Positions 60,180 through 64,000 of a stretch of 64,000 nt of DNA are shown one piece after another. This DNA is from Sapria himalayana (Eukaryota; Streptophyta; Magnoliopsida; Malpighiales; Rafflesiaceae). The DNA is taken from assembly GCA_029783825.1 (NCBI GenBank), contig JAREIK010003123.1, positions 1,006,052-1,070,051 on the forward strand, in the 5' to 3' direction. A program made the position numbers and the translations under genes. How positions within the stretch are numbered: position 1 is the stretch's first letter; each line of letters opens with the position of its first letter. The notes under the pieces are model-generated. The model had not been told where the DNA came from and made no database searches. It saw nothing but the letters and a program-made list of their open reading frames with translations.

Positions 60180-61030
60180 TTTGTCGTATATTCAATTATG
60201 ACAACCCATCTAAAAGTCTAATCTCTTTCCAACCTGTCCACATTCATCACAAAGGACACCGGGGCTCTTCATCGTCGTCATACCTTCCAACGCAATTGGT
60301 ATACTGTTCTGGCATCATCTCCCACTACCCTCACAGGGGAGATATTAGACTTCACCATCAGACTCGTCAGCCGCCAATCAATCCACCGGAGGAAAGAACT
60401 CAGACAACTAGACTTCACCACCAAGCTAGTCTCCCTCCGATGAAGCATTGCAGCACCTTGCATCCTTGGTCCGACGCCTCCAACTGTGTATTTTTACCCA
60501 ATCTCTCTCCAGCAAGGCTGGTTCTCTAGACTATTTGTGTTTTCTCTCCTTTCTATGGCCCACCATCTTCCATTTGCTTCCCATGACACATCAATAATAT
60601 TTTCTTCATCTAATCCTCACATTGATTCCTTGAGTTCTCATGGTTGACACCGAGGCAGAGGCCAACGACCCTATTATACTTATTGCATTGTCGCCCACCT
60701 CTCACTGCGAATGTGGCCCAGTATTTTGAACCACCTTCACCTCCAGTTGAAGATCAGACTCTTTCTTCATCTCAAGCCTTAGGGTTTAAATTTTATACCT
60801 AGAGAATATGAGTTTTTTCGCCTCACTCGTGCTACCAAACCAACATCTATCGCTTATGTTGCCCAGACCAGTAATTTCTCTTCATATCTTGCACAATCTC
60901 TTGGTCCATGAATTCTCAATTCCGATGATTCTAATCATCTATCTAGTAATAAAAATTTCTTTTTTTCCTTTACTATCACTTCACCTTTATCTATGCTTAT
61001 CTTGCCTAATGGGACTCAAACCATGGCCAT
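60180..61030 (+). pseudogene. Copia V gag-protease relic
   Basis: A Gly/Arg-rich stretch (HRGRGQRP, about 60650) and then AQTSNFSSYLAQSLGP and ILNSDDSNHLS (about 60855-60945). The last corresponds to the protease site 'W-x-L-D-S-G-A-S-x-H', with D-S-G changed. It is followed by LPNGTQTMAI just before the inserted repeat. Confidence 0.6.
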
Positions 61031-61035
61031 AGATA

Positions 61036-61497
61036 TCAGGAGTGCAGTCCATCAGCCTAGCACGACACAATGGGCACGACAAAGTGCACAGATGTGTCTA
61101 ACCATGCCGAACAATGAAGATGCACGATAGATGGTGGTACAGTCCTGAGTGCACGACCATGAGGGCGACGAGTAGTCGGCTTACAGGTCAACCAATTACA
61201 ATCAGCCACACGGCTGATTATTTTTTAAAAAATCGACTAGCCCATGAAAGGACGACCAAATTTTTTTTTTAAAAAAATAAAATCACCTAGATGACTGCAC
61301 AAAGGGGGGGCCCATTGGGCAATCAACTAGGCCAGTTTATCATGCCATTGCGCCATGCACACGGCATGAATCGTGCCATGGGGCAGCCCAACCCAGCCCG
61401 AGGTAGAGTTCTGGTCTGTGCCGTGTCGGGCCAGGCACTGCTGAACCGAGACAGGATGTGGGTCGTTCTTGGGCCGCCCAGCCCCTTTGACACCTCA
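61036..61497. mobile_element. hAT-like GC-rich element nested in Copia V
   Basis: The left end TCAGGAGTGCAGTCC and right end CTTTGACACCTCA are an imperfect inverted pair, like the ends at 45637-46270. The body has 'agcacgacac', 'cgtgccatg' and 'ggccaggcac' motifs. It splits the Copia V pol between protease and pre-integrase. No clear 8-bp duplication is visible. Confidence 0.55.
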
Positions 61498-61559
61498 ACT
61501 ACTTCTCCATTTTTAATATTATATCAGTCAACAAATTAATTAATGATTTTCATTATTCA

Positions 61560-64000
61560 ATTATCTTTTCTCACTTTACTATCATCTTGCAGGACTGGAG
61601 TATGCAAAGGGCTATTAGCATAGGACATGAGTCTTAAGGACTTTATCAAATCAATGCGACCTCATCTTCCAGCGTTTGCATGTCAAAAGATGACCCTCTT
61701 ATCGTCCACGATCATCTTGGTCATCCCAATATTTCTAAGCTTTAAAAAATGGCTTCTCACTTTTATAGCTTATCTTTACTAGAGTGTGAGTCGTTTAAGC
61801 TTGGGAAACATACTTATGATTCATTCCCTAAGTGCTTAAAGTCTCGAACTAAGTCTCATTTTGAGCTTATTCACACTAATGTTTGGGATCTGTCCAGAGC
61901 GACGTCTACTTAAGATTTTTGCTATTTTATTATATTTATTAATGATGTTTTTTATTGTACCTAGCTATTTTAAATGAAAAGTCAAATTGAGTAATTTTCT
62001 ATGTCACAAAAATTTTTTGTTGAGATTCACAATTAATTTCATACTTCTATTTGCATCCCACGTAGTGATAATGCCTTGGAATACCTTTATGTCGTTAGAA
62101 TTTTATTTTTTATCATCTCATGAAATTCTTAATCGGTCTTCTTGTACATACACTCCACGAAAAAAATAAGATGGCTGAGCACAAGAATCATCACTTAGTT
62201 AAGACAACTCATACTCTTCTCATTCAACATAAAGTTCCTCGATATTTATGAGGACGTATCCTAACCACTTGCTATTTGATCAATTGCATGCCCTCTTCTA
62301 TTCTAGGTAATCAAGTCCATCTTTCTCTTCTCTTTCCTAATAAACCCCTATTTTGTCTCCATCCATGTATTTTTGGTTGTACTTGTTTTTTCTACACCCT
62401 TATTTCTAACCAAGATAAACTTTTTGCTAAAGCAACGAAGTGTATCTTTCTTGGCTATTTCCACCTTCAATGAGGGTACTGCTGCTATTCTTCCAATAAA
62501 TATTGATACTTTGTGTCTGTTGATATCACATTTTTTAAACATACTTCTCTTTTCTCAAGCCCACCGCCTTCCGATCTTGATGTCTTATTTATGCCTCTCA
62601 TCCTTTCCTTTTCATCCTTATTCTCAAAGTCTCTAGATACTCCACCTAGACCTTTACAAATTTATACTCGTCATCCACATACCATCGATAGATCTCCCGA
62701 TGATTAATCCTTTATGGCACCCCCCTCCCCATCACCGATCTTGTCATCTCCCATTGATTCTCCAATCAATATTCGGAAATGTACTTGTTCATTTTATAAA
62801 ACTCATCCTATTTATGTTTTTCTATCGTATCATCATTTATCTCAACCATATTTTACTTTAATTTTTATTGTCTTTGGTTTCTATATCTCACACTGTCCAT
62901 GAGGTCATCTCTCATTCGGGCTAGAAACAAGCAATAATTGACAAAATGACTACTTTACATTCTACTGACACATGAGACCTCGTCCCCTTACATACTGGCA
63001 AGTCCCCTGTTGGTTACCAATGTGTTTATAATGTTAAGATTTGTCCAGATGACCGAGTGGATCATCTTTAAGCTTTTTTGGTTGCCAAAGGATATACTCA
63101 AATATATGAGACTAATTATAATGACACTTTTCTGTTGCCATGATAGCTTTTGTTCATCTTCTCTATGGCCACTATGAGATCTTGGTCCTAGAATTAGTTG
63201 AACATCAAAAATATCTTTCTCCATGACGACCTAACTAATGAAATATATATGGAGCAACCGCCAAGTTTATTGCTAAGGGAGAGTATGGTTTAGTATGCAA
63301 GTTAAGTAGTTCCTTATATGGCCTAAAACAATTCCTAGAGCTTTGTTTGGCTGCTCTAGCTCTGTGGTACAAGAGTTCAATATGACTCAAAGTAAATCAA
63401 ACTACTTTATATTCTATCATCATACATCTTTAGAACAGTGTATCTATCTAATTATTTATATGGACGATATTGTTATAACATACAGTGATCATGATGATAT
63501 TCAAAAACTTAAACAGTATCTCTTCAACAACTTTTAAACAAGACTTGAAAAAACTCAAATACTTTTTGGGGATTGAGATAGCTTAGTCCAATTCCGATAT
63601 AGTCATATTTCATAAGAAGTATGTCTTTAATATATTGGAGGAAACTAGTATGCTAAATTATAAACCAGTAGGCATTCAACAAATCCAAAAGTCAAGCTTG
63701 TACCTGGACATGGAAAGCTTCTATGAGATTCAGAGAGATATCAACGACTATTGGGAAGACTAAACTATCTCAACATTACTCAACCAGATATTTCTTTTCA
63801 TGTGTGTAGTTAATCAATTCTTCCAGTCATCATGTGATAGCCACTAGGATGTGATTTGTATTCTTTGATATATTAAAGAACATCAAGCCAAGGGATATTA
63901 CATGAAAACAAAGATCACACCCAGATTATTGGATATTATAATGCATAATGGGCAAGTTTGTCTGTAGACAGTCACTCCACTTCAGGATATTATGTATTTG
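61560..64000 (+). pseudogene. Copia V integrase-RT relic, runs off the window
   Basis: Pre-integrase: SSVCMSKDDPLIVHDHLGHP, then NISKL (about 61665-61745). Integrase start: SRTKSHFELIHTNVWDL (about 61842-61890). RT: WDLVPLHTGKSPVGYQCVY (about 62970-63030), FLVAKGYTQIYETNYNDTF (about 63070-63130) and YMDDIVITYSDHDDIQKL (about 63455-63510). The Asp pair of the RT box is kept. Frameshifts and stops separate these pieces. Confidence 0.8.

Larger units (their letters stand above)
60146..64000 (+). mobile_element. Ty1/Copia element V, 3' part outside the window
   Basis: Primer-binding site TGGTATCGAAGGC at 60146, gag-protease relics to about 61030, a hAT-like insertion at 61036-61497, then pre-integrase, integrase and RT relics to the window end. 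Gene order and motifs are Copia. Stops are throughout. Confidence 0.85.

Overview
The window looks like nuclear DNA of a flowering plant. It is AT-rich, one spliced gene is visible, and almost everything else is transposable elements (TEs) and simple repeats. The TEs are plant types: Ty1/Copia elements primed by initiator tRNA-Met, an Athila/Tat-like Ty3/Gypsy element, and CACTA (En/Spm) elements with TNP2-type transposase relics. I cannot name the species. I see no bacterial or organellar operons, rRNA, tRNA or CRISPR.

Layout. 1-751 is the 3' end of a CACTA element. 1058-8820 is a decayed Gypsy element on the minus strand with LTRs of about 2 kb and only gag-protease relics inside. TA/TG microsatellites fill 8821-9925. 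9926-14720 is a decayed plus-strand Copia element. 15032 to about 20460 is a minus-strand CACTA relic. 20826-21735 is a foldback element with a GAGCTC-rich core. The one intact gene, a five-exon aldose 1-epimerase with a likely signal peptide (354 aa), spans 22003-23918. A second minus-strand CACTA relic follows it almost at once (about 24040-28968) and is interrupted by a GC-rich hAT-like relic. 30006-35881 is a Copia element with a 5-bp target duplication; an inverted solo LTR of its own family lies within it, just behind the gag start codon. It sits inside one unit of a tandem duplication. 38900-45290 holds several minus-strand Copia fragments. 45637-46270 is a hAT-like element, 46320-47215 a 17-bp minisatellite, 47695-48652 a second foldback element and 48958-49485 a solo LTR. 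49519-55010 is a complete but dead minus-strand Copia element. 55557-56787 is a 1.2-kb polypurine array. From about 60000 to the end, a plus-strand Copia element runs off the window.

The most interesting observation is in the leader of the 49519-55010 element, between primer-binding site and gag. It carries, in the opposite orientation, a fragment of a NACK-type (kinesin-7) gene with an apparently retained intron, and next to it a short piece that looks like the start of an HD-Zip class I homeodomain. This looks like capture of host gene fragments by an LTR retrotransposon.

Only the epimerase is likely to make a functional host protein. The long open frames in the minisatellite and the GA array are products of their repeat structure. 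The TE genes are broken by stops, frameshifts or changed catalytic residues.
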